A stretch of DNA of 64,000 nt from Stomorhina lunata (lineage: Eukaryota > Arthropoda > Insecta > Diptera > Rhiniidae). The position numbers and the translations under genes were made by a program. The stretch lies in the NCBI GenBank assembly GCA_933228675.1, contig OW121743.1, forward strand, positions 56,237,903 to 56,301,902. Direction: 5' to 3'. Positions 46,791 to 58,051 of the stretch are shown here, piece after piece. The notes beneath the pieces were generated by a model. That model worked only from the letters and a program-made list of their open reading frames with translations, searched no databases and had not been told where the DNA came from. Within the stretch, counting starts at the first letter, position 1, and every line of letters starts with the position of its first letter.

Positions 46791-49700
46791 ACAAGATCAA
46801 AATTTTTCTTTTTCTATAGAAAAAGTTGTCTTTTAACAAGATCGAAATTTTCTATAGAAAATCTTGCCTTAAGACAAGATCGAAATTTTCTATAGAAAAT
46901 CTTGCCTTAAAACAAGATCAAAATTTTCTATAGAAAATCTTGTCTTAAGACAAGATCAAAATTTTCTATAGAAAATCTTGTCTTAAGACAAGATCAAAAT
47001 TTTCTATAGAAAATCTTGTCTTTTGACAAGATCAAAATTTTCTATAGAAAATCTTGTCTTTTGATAAGATCAAAATTTTCTATAGAAAATCTTGTCTTTT
47101 GACAAGATCAAAATTTTCTATAGAAAATCTTGTCTTTTGACAAGATCAAAATTTTCTATAGAAAATCTTGTCTTTTGACAAGATCAAAATTTTCTATAAA
47201 AAATCTTGTCTTAAGACAAGATCAAAATTTTCTATAGAAAATCTTGTCTTAAGACAAGATCAAAATTTTCTATAGAAAATCTTGTCTTAAGACAAGATCA
47301 AAATTTTCTATAGAAAATCTTGTCTAAAGACAAGATCAAAATTTTCTATAGAAAATCTTGTCTTAAGACAAGATCAAAATTTTCTATGGAAAATCTTGTC
47401 TTAAGACAAGATCAAAATTTTCTATAGAAAATCTTGTCTTAAGACAAGATCAAAATTTTCTATAGAAAATCTTGTCTTAAGACAAGATCAAAATTTTCTA
47501 TAGAAAATCTTGTCTTAAGACAAGATCAAAATTTTCTATAGAAAATCTTGTCTTAAGACAAGATCAAAATTTTCTATAGAAAATCTTGTCTTAAGACAAG
47601 ATCAAAATTTTCTATAGAAAATCTTGTCTTAAGACAAGATCAAAATTTTCTATAGAAAATCTTGTCTTAAGACAAGATCAAAATTTTCTATAGAAAATCT
47701 TGTCTTAAGGCAAGATCAAAATTTTCTATGGAAAATCTTGTCTTAAGACAGGATCTAAATTTTCTATAGAAAATCTTGTCTTAAGACAAGATCAAAATTT
47801 TCTATAGAAAATCTTGTCTTAAGACAAGATCAAAATTTTCTATAGAAAAACTTGTCTTAAGACAAGATCAAAATTTTCTATAGAAAATCTTGTCTTTTGA
47901 CAAGATCAAAATTTTCTATAGAAAATCTTGTCTTTTGACAAGATCAAAATTTTTATAGAAAATCTTGTCTTTTGACAAGATCAAAATTTTCTATAGAAAA
48001 TCTTGTCTTAAGACAAGATCAAAATTTTCTATAGAAAATCTTGTCTTAAGACAAGATCAAAATTTTCTATAGAAAATCTTGTCTTAAGACAAGATCAAAA
48101 TTTTCTATAGAAAATCTTGTCTTAAGGCAAGATCAAAATTTTCTATAGAAAATCTTGTCTAAAGACAGATCAAAATTTTCTATAGAAAATCTTGTCTTAA
48201 GACAAGATCAAAATTTTCTATAAAAAATCTTGTCTTAAGACAAGATCAAAATTTTCTATAGAAAATCTTGTCTTAAGACAAGATCAAAATTTTCTATAGA
48301 AAATCGTATCTTAAGACAAGATCAAAATTTTCTATAGAAAATCTTGTCTTTTGACGAGATCAAAATTTTCTATAGAAAATCTTGTCTTAAGACAAGATCA
48401 AAATTTTCTATAGAAAATCTTGTCTTAAGACAAGATCTAAATTTTCTATAGAAAATCTTCTCTTAAGACAAGATCAAAATTTTCTATAAAAAATCGTATC
48501 TTAAGACAAGATCAAAATTTTCTATAGAAAATCTTGTCTTTTGACGTAATCAACATTTTCTATAGAAAATCTTGTCTTAAGACAAGATCAAAATTTTCTA
48601 TAGAAAATCTTGTCTTAAGACAAGATCAAAATTTTCTATAGAAAATCTTGTCTTAAGACAAGATCAAAATTTTCTATAGAAAATCTTGTCTTAAGACAAG
48701 ATCAAAATTTTCTATAGAAAATCTTGTCTAAAGACAAGATCAAAATTTTCTATAGAAAATCTTGTCTTAAGACAAGATCAAAATTTTCTATAGAAAATCT
48801 TGTCTTAAGACAAGATCAAAATTTTCTATAGAAAATCTTGTCTTAAGACAAGATCAAAATTTTCTATAGAAAATCTTGTCTTAAGACAAGATCAAAATTT
48901 TCTATAGAAAATCTTGTCTTAAGACAAGATCAAAATTTTCTATAGAAAATCTTGTCTGAAGACAAGATCAAAATTTTCTATAGAAAATCTTGTCTTAAGG
49001 CAAGATCAAAATTTTCTATAGAAAATCTTGTCTAAAGACAAAATCAAAATTTTCTATAGAAAATCTTGTCTTAAGACAAGATCAAAATTTTCTATAAAAA
49101 ATCTTGTCTTAAGACAAGATCAAAATTTTCTATAGAAAATCTTGTCTTAAGACAAGATCAAAATTTTCTATAGAAAATCGTATCTTAAGACAAGATCAAA
49201 ATTTTCTATAGAAAATCTTGTCTTTTGACGAGATCAACATTTTCTATAGAAAATCTTGTCTTAAGACAAGATCAAAATTTTCTATAGAAAATCTTGTCTA
49301 AAGACAAGATCAAAATTTTCTATAGAAAATCTTGTCTTAAGACAAGATCAAAATTTTCTATAGAAAATCTTGTCTTAAGACAAGATCAAAATTTTCTATA
49401 GAAAATCTTGTCTTAAGACAAGATCAAAATTTTCTATAGAAAATCTTGTCTTAAGACAAGATCAAAATTTTCTATAGAAAATCTTGTCTTAAGACAAGAT
49501 CAAAATTTTCTATAGAAAATCTTGTCTTAAGACAAGATCAAAATTTTCTATAGAAAATCTTGTCTTTTGACAAGATCAAAATTTTCTTTAGAAAATCTTG
49601 TCTTTTTATGAGATCAAAATTTTCTATAGAAAATCTTGTCTTAAGACAAGATCAAAATTTTTTATATAGAAAATCTTGTCTTTTGACAAGATCAAAATTT

Positions 49701-49980
49701 TTTTTAAACCTTATCCTTTGACAAGACCAAAGTTTTCTATAGCAAATCTTGTCTTTTGACAAAATCAAAATTTTCTGTAGGAAATCTTGTCATTTGACAA
49801 GATCAAAATTTTCTATAGAAAATTTTGTCTTTTGACAAGTTAAAAATGTTTTATAGAAAATCTTGTCTTTAGACATGATCAAAATTTTATATAGAAAATC
49901 TTGTCTTTTGACAAGATCAAAATTTTTTGTAGAAAAACCTGTTACGTTTTTTTTTTTTATAGAAAAATTGTTTTTTGATA
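46791..49980 (+). repeat. Satellite array S5 (38-bp double-palindrome unit)
   Basis: The unit consists of ATTTTCTATAGAAAAT (16-bp palindrome) overlapping ATCTTGTCTTAAGACAAGAT (20-bp palindrome) and then CAAA. About 80 copies, most nearly identical. Arms CTTGTC/GACAAG are stable, while the centre is TTAA, TTTT, TAAA or TGAA. Sub-blocks share variants (GACGAGATC, CGTATC), showing regional amplification. Edges are diverged. Confidence 0.95.
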
Positions 49981-50683
49981 GGCTCAACAAGAGTTACCTT
50001 CTGTAGGGTATCTCTACTGTAAAAAAACTCTAATAGCTATTCTTCATTATTTGATATCAGAAACTCATCGGCTCTTAGAAAATATTGTTGAAGGTAGGAA
50101 ATGATTATTATGTCTAACAGAGAGTCGGACGGACAAGTTTGAAAAACTGAAGGTGTTGGTTTGATTTGATAACAAAGAAAAAACAACAAGAACCTTAAGA
50201 GAAAGAAAAATTTAATAAATTTAATTGAAATAAAAGGAATGAAAAATAATATATTATGTATTTATTTAATTAAAGAAACTAGCGAAAAAAAGAATAATTA
50301 CTAATAGTAACAAAAGTCTAGTTAAGGTAAATACAAGTTAAAATTAAACAAAAATAATGAAAAAATTGATTTAAACAAATAAATTTTGAAACTGATAAAA
50401 AAGATTCCAAAGGCCTGATTTCAAAATATAATAAAAAAAGTGATCGTGTCAAATCATCGCCTGATTTGGAATGAAGTGAGTAAGTGGGTGCGTACGACAA
50501 AATTACTTACAATGATAAAAATTTAACAAAGATCAAGTGTTGATTTTTTTTTAAAAGATATGTCATCATTAATTAAATAAAACCAAAACCAACACAGGAA
50601 AAAATTACAAAATTTAAAAATAAATGCATCAGTTCATAAAAGTTTACGTGGTGTAAAAGTGACGTAAAACTAAACATTTCAAG
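49981..50683 (+). other. Probable host 5' UTR / upstream region of the coding exon
   Basis: Unique AT-rich sequence before the ATG. A possible acceptor (CCAACACAG, ending about 50593) and an Initiator-like TCAGTT at 50630 are present. Neither is strong; the latter lacks a DPE at +28. Confidence 0.35.
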
Positions 50684-50821
50684 ATGACGACTACCAATGT
50701 AATCCATGAAAGTGCTGGTGTACGCAAATTATTTCGCAGCATTTCGCAAAATTTTTATACAAAAGGCGATAAGTCTCCAACAGCTTTAAGATCTCCAACG
50801 ATCAAGGAAACGCCCATATTG
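50684..50821 (+). CDS. First coding exon of an unrecognised host gene
   Basis: ATG at 50684 opens 46 codons that end exactly at a consensus splice donor (ATTG|GTAAGT, intron from 50822), leaving phase 0. The peptide starts MTTTNVIHESAGVRKLFRSI and is basic, Ser/Thr-rich, with RSPT and ETP-type potential phosphorylation sites. There is no signal peptide or membrane segment. Codon use and composition are clearly less AT-biased than the surroundings. I do not recognise the protein family; it looks like an alternative or regulatory N-terminus. The 3' exons must lie to the right, probably beyond the window, since no matching exon is visible to 64000. Satellites S5 and S6 flank the exon in opposite orientations. 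Confidence 0.65.
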
Positions 50822-50937
50822 GTAAGTCCCAAATGACAAACATGTTAATTTCACTTGATTTAAAATTTCAATATCTTTAATTTATAATTTTGATATCTAT
50901 GATCTTATCAGTTTACGTGAATATATTTACACTCTGA

Positions 50938-52268
50938 GAAAAACTTTATGAAAACTTTGATCTTGCAAAAGTCAAAAATTTTTAAGGAAAATTTAGATCT
51001 TATAAAAGACAAGTTTCTTTAAAGAAAATGTAGATCTTGTCAAAAGACTCTTGTCTTAAGATAAGATTTTCTGTAGAAAATTTTGATCTTGTCTTAAGAC
51101 AAGATTTTCTATAGAAAATTTTGATCTTGCCTTAAGACAAGATTTTATATAGAAAATTTTGATTTTGCCTTAAGACAAGGTTTGCTAAAGAAAATGTTTG
51201 ATCTTGTCTTGAGACAAGATTTTCTATAGAAAAATTTGATCTTATCTTAAGACAAGATTTTTTTTAGAAGAATTTGATGTTGTTAAAAGACAAGGTTTTT
51301 CATAGAAAATTTTGATCTTGTCAAAACTAAAGATTTTTTATATAAAGTTTTTATTTGATCAAAAGACAAGATTTTCTATAGAAAATTTTGATCTTGTCCA
51401 AAGACAAGATTTTTTTTTTCAGAAAATTTTGATCTTGTCAAAAGACAAGATTTTTTAGACAAAATTTTGATCTCGTATAGATTTTGTATAGAAAACTTTG
51501 ATCTTGTTTAAAGACAAGATTTTCTATAGAAAATTTTGATCTTGTCTTAAGACAAGATTTTCTAGAGAAAATTTTGATTTTGTTTGAACAGACAAGATTT
51601 GCTATAGAAAATTTTGACCTTGTCTTAAGACAAGATTTTCTATAGAAAATTTTGATCTTGTCTTAAGATAAGATTTTCTATAGAAAATTTTGATCTTGTT
51701 AAAAAAAAGATTTTTTTTTTAGAAAATGTTGATCTTGCCAAAAGTCAAGATTTTCTATAGAAAATTTTAATCTTGTCAAAAGACAAGATTTTCTATAGAA
51801 AATTTTGATCTTGTCTTAAGACAAGATTTTCTATAGAAAATTTTGATCTTGTCTTAAGACAAGATTTTCTATAGAAAATTTTGATCTTGTCTTAAGACAA
51901 GATTTTCTATAGAAAATTTTGATCTTGTCTTAAGACAAGATTTTCTATAGAAAATTTTGATCTTTTCTTAAGGCATGATTTTTTATAAAAAATTTTGATC
52001 TTGTCTTAAGACAAGATTTTCTAAAGAAAATTTTGATCTTGTAGAAAGATAAAATTTTCTAAACAAAATTTTGATCTGTCTTAAGACAAGATTTTCTATA
52101 GAAAATTTTGATCATGCCTTAAGACAAGATTTTCTATAGAAAATTTTGATCTTGTCTTAAGACAAGATTTTCTATAGAAAATTTTGATCATGTCAAAAGT
52201 AAAGATTTTTTATAAAAACTTTTAATCTAGTCTTAAGACAAGTTTTTCTATAAAAAATTTCGATCTTT
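50938..52268 (-). repeat. Satellite array S6 (38-bp unit, inverted relative to S5)
   Basis: Units read GATTTTCTATAGAAAATTTT + GATCTTGTCTTAAGACAA, the reverse complement of the S5 unit. More diverged than S5, with centres TTAA, AAAA and CAAA. Starts about 115 bp inside the intron after the coding exon. Confidence 0.9.
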
Positions 52269-52660
52269 AGTGTTATACCATGTCCCACTGTGCATATACA
52301 AATGTTTCTGTTTAATCAAATACTTTTATGGAATCCAAACAATGACACCATTTATTGTAAATAAGTTTTGCAGATAAAAATTTATTATTTTGCCATAAAA
52401 TTGTAGCAATAATTTCATTTAATTCTTATACATTTTTATCGTTTAACAAATTAAACAAATTTTGCATAAATAAATTGAGGGAGTGTCAATCATTTATGGA
52501 CATTTTGATAAGGTTTGTCTGGTATTTAAAGAAGTTTTAATTTGAATTATTCAAAAATAAAAGTGAAATTTTGTCAGAATTGATGTGTTAAAATTTTGAA
52601 TTGAATGGTTGAGATCGGTGGTAAAGAATGGGTTAACATTTTTAAAAGAATTATGTAATA
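52269..52660. other. AT-rich intron sequence
   Basis: Nothing recognised between S6 and the ITmD37E element. Confidence 0.4.
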
Positions 52661-53957
52661 AAGAGTGTTCTAAAAAAACTATGCATTTACTATTTTAGAC
52701 AAAATTTATCCATAGTGCAAGAAATAATTTATTTTTTGATCAAGTTAGTTTATATAGATATGTCAGATACTATTATTTTAGAAATTATTAATTTTCAATA
52801 GTTATTTCAATCAAAATGGACTGCGAAAAAAAAGTTCGTGAAAATATAATTAAAACTTTTCAAAAAAAATCCGTCATGGACTTTTAAAAAAATAGCTAAA
52901 AGTTTGAAAGTTGACCCTCGAACGGTTTCTAATGCCATCAGACGGTATGAGGAAAACCTGAGCATTAAAAGAAAACCTGGATCAGGGAGGAAAAAAGGTC
53001 CTACAGATATTGGTAAGGCAAAAGAAGTCGAGCGACTCTTTCGAAGAGCGCCTAACACTTCTTTAAGAAAAGTAGCTCGTACGGTGAAATGTTCTACGAA
53101 TTTTGCACATAGAGTCAAAGCTTATGCTGGACTGAAGACATACAAAGTCCAAAAGGTTCCAGATCGCAATGCTATAAAGAACTTACAAGCAAAAAAACGA
53201 GCGAAAAAATTGAAATCTGATTTTATAAAAAAATACACCTGTTGTGTGATGGATAATGAAACATACGTACTGGCAGACTTTTCTCAACTTCCTCGTCAAG
53301 ATTTTTATGTTGCTGATAAACGGGGCAATGTTCGGCAAGAGTTTCGCACAAAAAAACAAACAAAATTCCCTAAGAAGTTTCTCGTGTGGCAAGCTATTTG
53401 CAGTTATGGCAAAAGAAGTAAAGTATTTGTGGCATCTGGCACAATATTCACAGAAATTTATATAAAGGAGTGCCTACAAAAAGGGTTGTTACCCTTTTTA
53501 AGAGAGCACAGAGTGACTACATTTTTTTGGCCCGATTTGGCATCATGCCATTATGGAAAAAAGGCACTTGAGTGGTACTCAAAGAATAATGTCATTTTTG
53601 TACCACGAGAGGCAAATCCACCTAACTGTCCAGAACTTCGGCCTGTGGAAAGGTATTGGGCTCTGGTAAAAAGGAATTGAAGAACACAGGAAAGATTTCC
53701 AAGAACATGTCCCATTTTAAGCGCAGGTGGAACACATGCTCCAAAAAGGTATCAAAAGCAACTGTAAAATCTTTAATGGGAGGGTTTCCGAAAAAAGTCG
53801 ATAATTTTGCAAAACCCGAGTACTAAGTAAACATTTTAATGCTAAATGATTTTGTATAATATGTCATTATATTTGCGTATTTTGTAGAGTTTTTATATTA
53901 AAAGGTTTGATTTTTATTTAAGAAAATCCAACTACAAATTTTATTTAGAGCACTCTT
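52661..53957 (+). mobile_element. ITmD37E-type Tc1/mariner element
   Basis: Short TIRs begin AAGAGTGTTCTAAA (left) and AAGAGTGCTCTAAA (right), with TA at 52659-52660 and 53958-53959. Length 1297 bp. The transposase spacing DD37E matches the family first described in mosquitoes. It sits in the intron of the host gene. Confidence 0.85.
52816..53826 (+). pseudogene. DD37E transposase with two single-base frameshifts
   Basis: ATG at 52816 starts MDCEKKVRENIIKTF. A run of eight A at about 52862-52870 appears one base too long and shifts the frame. The next frame holds the HTH region (WTFKKIAKSLKVDPRTVSNA) and a basic linker. Catalytic residues are MDNETY (first Asp), FFWPDLASCHY (second) and CPELRPVERYW (Glu), with 37 residues between Asp and Glu. 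After VKR one base is missing near 53670-53676 and the frame stops at 53680. The next frame runs on through KNTGKISKNMSHFKRRW to KPEY and TAA at 53826. The combined length of about 335 codons is normal for the family. All catalytic residues survive. Confidence 0.85.
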
Positions 53958-55044
53958 TAACTGGAACATGTTTGTAATCTGGAAAAACCAAGAAAATTAT
54001 ATATATGAGAATTCTAAGAATATTATATTTAAGTGATTTAGAGTCTATACGCGGGTTGGAAGATATTTTTAGAATAAATAAAGCCTTGGTTAGAGATTAA
54101 GTTAAAAAATTCCCATATCACTCCATTTTAAGCGTTTGTTTTATGAGTGATAATTTGCCTAAATAGATGAATCCTTTATTTAAACTTGTTCTCTAAAGTG
54201 CCGATATGCATCTGTTCTAGAAATAATTTCTAGAAGAAAAAAATAGACTTCTTTTATTTTATTAGAAAATACTTGCAAATATTCCGCAATGCCACTTGCA
54301 AATATGCACTAGTTGCAAAAGTCATTGTACACATTACGCTTTTTTTCGAAGTAAAATAAAAATTTTTATATTTATTTGTATTTTAGGCCTAATCATTTCA
54401 TTTCATGTATTACAATCATAATTCATTCATTTCAACATTTCCCCACATTTACATTACATTCATCCATGTATTGGTACATTAAAGTAAAGTATGTACTTTG
54501 TATATAATACAAGTGTAAAGTATGTACGAATTTATTACAATCCTCATACCACATTCTACTACAATACTCTCTTACATTTCATGTTGTAATATCGAAAAAT
54601 GTAATAAAACAAAAAAAAAAGTAAAATAAAATATTTTCATTGTTGCATGCCTGCACTCCACACAATTAGGAATGTGTGTTTTGCTGTTGCTACTTGCTGC
54701 TGCCGCCGCTGCAGCTTGTAGCAGCTACTGTTGATCGCTATTTGTTGCTACATCGTGCCTTAGTTTTTACTGATATATATCAGACTATAGTCTTTCAGAG
54801 TCTGTTGATTAATGTACGAATATGAACAAATATTGTGCAAGAATATTATTTTGTTTTATTTTATTTTAGCAAACATGTGGTTTTGAAAAATCCCCAACAC
54901 CACATGTTTGCACTGGTTAATGTTGGTTATCGCTGATTATATTTCTTCCGTTTAATAAAAATGTAATTTATAAAAAAAAACAAAATATTAATTTTAACAA
55001 AAAAAAAAAAAAATAGAAAAATATTGATACCATATTTCAGTAAT
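53958..55044. other. Intron/unassigned region with simple repeats
   Basis: Contains ACATT-rich low-complexity DNA (54390-54600) and a GCTGCC/GCAGCT-rich patch (54670-54730) that resembles host non-coding exon or regulatory DNA. No gene model supported. Confidence 0.4.
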
Positions 55045-55560
55045 ATCAGCATTTTCTATAGAAAATCTAATAACTTTTTACAAGATAAAATTTTTTTATA
55101 GAAAATCTTTACTTTTGACAAGATCAAAATTTTCTATAGAAAATCATAATTTTTGACAAGATCGAAATTTTCTATAGAAAATCATAGCTTTGACAAGATC
55201 AAAATTTCCTAAAGGAAACCTTAAATTTTGACTAGATAACAATTTTCTCTAGAAAAACTTAACTTTTGACAAGATCAAAAAATTTTCTATTAAAAATCTT
55301 AACTTTTTTCTATAGAAAATCTTGTCCTTTGAAAAGATCAACATTTTCTATAGAAAATCTTGTCTTTTGACTAGATAAATATTTTGTATAGAAAATCTTG
55401 TTTTTTGACTAGATCAACATTTTCTATAGAAAGTCTTGTCTTTTGAAAAGATCAACATTTTCTATATAAAATCTTGTCGTTTGACAAGATCAATATTTTC
55501 TATAGAAAATTTTGTCTTTTGACAAGATCAACATTTTCTGTAGAAAAACTGTTCTTCATT
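55045..55560 (+). repeat. Satellite array S7 (S5-type 38-39-bp unit, degenerate)
   Basis: About a dozen diverged units in S5 orientation, e.g. CTATAGAAAATCTTGTCTTT + TGACAAGATCAACATTTT. The first half is strongly decayed. Confidence 0.85.
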
Positions 55561-56249
55561 TCTTTTTCTTTTTCGGTATATGATCTTCTCTACCCTCATT
55601 TTCGCCCGATACCTTTTTAGAGTTCAAAACTTGTATTTAGCCCACATTTTTCTCAGTTGCACTATGGCACTCCTCTTCAAATCCAGGAGGTTAAAACCCT
55701 ACTATAGATTTCCTAGAAGTCTATCTATCTTACTATTGCGTGCAAATGTCGTTGCAACCAGACATGTTTCCTCTTTGCAACTGGGTTGTTCCTAGGGCAA
55801 CTAGGTTGTTCGTTGGGGCATCTGTAGTAAATTTCCTCTAGTCGATCATAGAAAGTGTTTTTGACATCATAGTCGTTCTTCTCTGTGGAAGTATGAGCTT
55901 TAATCTGGCTCATAATAAATACTTAGCTAAACCTTTCTAAACTTAGCTAACCTTTCGTTTAATGGGATGAACCTGGAAAGTAGATTCCGCATTTCTTTGC
56001 TTACCATAAATCCGCACCCAAATTTATGCCTACTCTCATAACAGCTTTAGTACATCTCCTGTATAGTAGTCATATATCATTTTTATTTATCGAGTACATC
56101 TTGCCGATGGATCAAAGCATCTCCTCTGTAAAAAGCTTAGATGTTTCAGGTGCTGATTTTTAAATCATATTCCTTTATTTGTTTGCGATAGTCGTTAACG
56201 TTAAGGAGAGAGGAAGGAGATTTTATTATTTTTCTTAGAAGTACCCATT

Positions 56250-56410
56250 TTTTTATATTTCTTATGGGAGAACAAGCTTCACATGTTCGCTTACTAATTT
56301 AAATGACGTTAAACTTATTTCCCCAGTTGCTACCACAAGGTATCACGAGCGTCCACAGTTATGATGAAGGATAGACAAAGATAAGTCTGGACTTACCAAG
56401 TTAAGACCGA
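56250..56410 (+). repeat. Dispersed repeat shared with 28473-28620
   Basis: TTCTTATGGGAGAACAAGC, CACATGTTCG, GGTATCACGAGCG and AAGATAAGTCTGGACTTACC match the reverse complement of the earlier copy. Identity unknown. Confidence 0.5.
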
Positions 56411-56714
56411 TCAGAGCGGTATACGGAGATTAGCTGGAGTATCTCTTACACCGTTTTAGAAAGCCAAAGTATTTGAAGACTTTTTTGTCTCCTTGTAATG
56501 TGATGAGTTCTTACAAAATAATCATACCCATAAATACATATGGGCAAATCCATTTGTACGGATTTTGTTGTACTTAAATGTATTCCATTGCCGTTCTACA
56601 CTAGATATCTTTGAACAGATTTCCGATAATTTTGGCTCATCGATTGTGCTATCGAATGCTATTTGTTAATTTACATAATTCTTTTGGAGTAAAAAGATAT
56701 TCGCTTTTAAAGTG

Positions 56715-56911
56715 CTGTGACGGACGCTACAAAAAATGGAAGAGACTTTTTTTTCAACACGTGTTTCTGCAATTTTCATCAAATCGGTCTTATTACTTGT
56801 AAATATATTAAAGATAGAGGAAAATCAAAGGATTACAAAACAGCTTTTATAAAATATTTGAAAGCTTCCAGTTTCACCAAAAATCCATAAATGAACTGCT
56901 GCGGACGCTAC
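56715..56911. repeat. Pair of GACGGACGCTAC-type motifs 181 bp apart
   Basis: CTGTGACGGACGCTAC at 56715-56730 and CTGCTGCGGACGCTAC at 56896-56911. Sequence between does not obviously repeat. Confidence 0.55.
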
Positions 56912-58051
56912 GTGACGGATGATATTGTTTTTACTTGAATGTTTTTTTATTAGGAAAAAATTAATATTTCATATTTTTTTGAAGGATGTGTTAATCTGTG
57001 AAAATAATGGTTTTATTTGTTTCCGAATTTCATCTCCCTCCTTTTCATATTCCCGGTTAAAATGCAATTTTTGGGCGCAATTTAATATTTCACGAAATGG
57101 CTACATAATGGGTGTTTTTTTAAAGGTATAGAACTTCGAATTGAAATAAAACACAAGAAAATCGTTTTAATGTCCATCAATTTGGTTTTATTGGAAGGAT
57201 AATTTTATGCCATTAATGTTTAAATATGATTTCGGGCATGTGGCCGCCGCGGCTGGCTCGAATAAAGCCAATTCTACAGGTCCAATTTTTAACTACTTTT
57301 TCGAGCATATGGGGCCGTATGTTGGCAATAACGCCACGAATGTTGGCTTCCAAGTCCCCTAACGCACGATCTTGATGGCCAATTGACAGGTCCATTCCGC
57401 GAAATTATGCGCTCATCGAATGTTTCCTTCAATAAATCAATTGTGACGTGCGCTGTGTGGCATGTAGCGCCGTCTTGTTGGAACCACAACTCATCCACAT
57501 TCATGCCATCCAATTGGGGAACAAAATAGTCGGTTATCATGGCTCTATACCGGTCTCCATTTATGGTAACTGACTCTCCAACATTATTTCGGAAGAAGTA
57601 TGGCCCAATGACTCCACCAGCCCATAGAGCACACCAAACAGTCAGTTTTTGTGGATGTAATGACGTCTCAAGGGTCTCATGTGGATTCTCTTCACTCCAA
57701 ATGCGGCAATTTTGCTTGTTGACGTAGCCATTCAACCAAAAATGAGCCTCATCACTGAACAAAATTTTGCGATGAAAATCAGCATCGAGATCAATCTCAT
57801 TTTCGGCCCATACACCAAAATCACGACGCATTGCATGGTCTCGCGGCTTTAATTCTTGCACAAGCTGGATCTTGTAAGGTCGCAAGCCAAGATCTTTGCG
57901 AAAAATCTTCCATAAAGTTGATGGACAAAGCTCCAATTGCTGTGCACGGTGGCGAATCGATTCATTCGGGTCCTCTTCAACACTTTGCTCTACAGCGGCA
58001 ATTGTTTCTTCGGTGCGCACTGTTCGACGTCGCTGCGGATGCGTATTATTA

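Larger units (their letters stand above)
55561..57107. other. Unassigned region
   Basis: Moderately complex AT-rich DNA. Includes the dispersed repeat at 56250-56410 and two copies of a GCGGACGCTAC-type motif. No coding pattern convincing. Confidence 0.4.

Noticed and set aside
46791..49980. CRISPR-like regular palindromic repeats
   Set aside because: Units are directly adjacent with no unique spacers, there are no cas genes, and the genome is eukaryotic. It is a satellite.
50630..50661. Initiator-like TCAGTT just upstream of the coding exon as its promoter
   Set aside because: Position +28 reads AGTGA, which fails the DPE consensus, and there is no TATA box. Not strong enough to list as a promoter.
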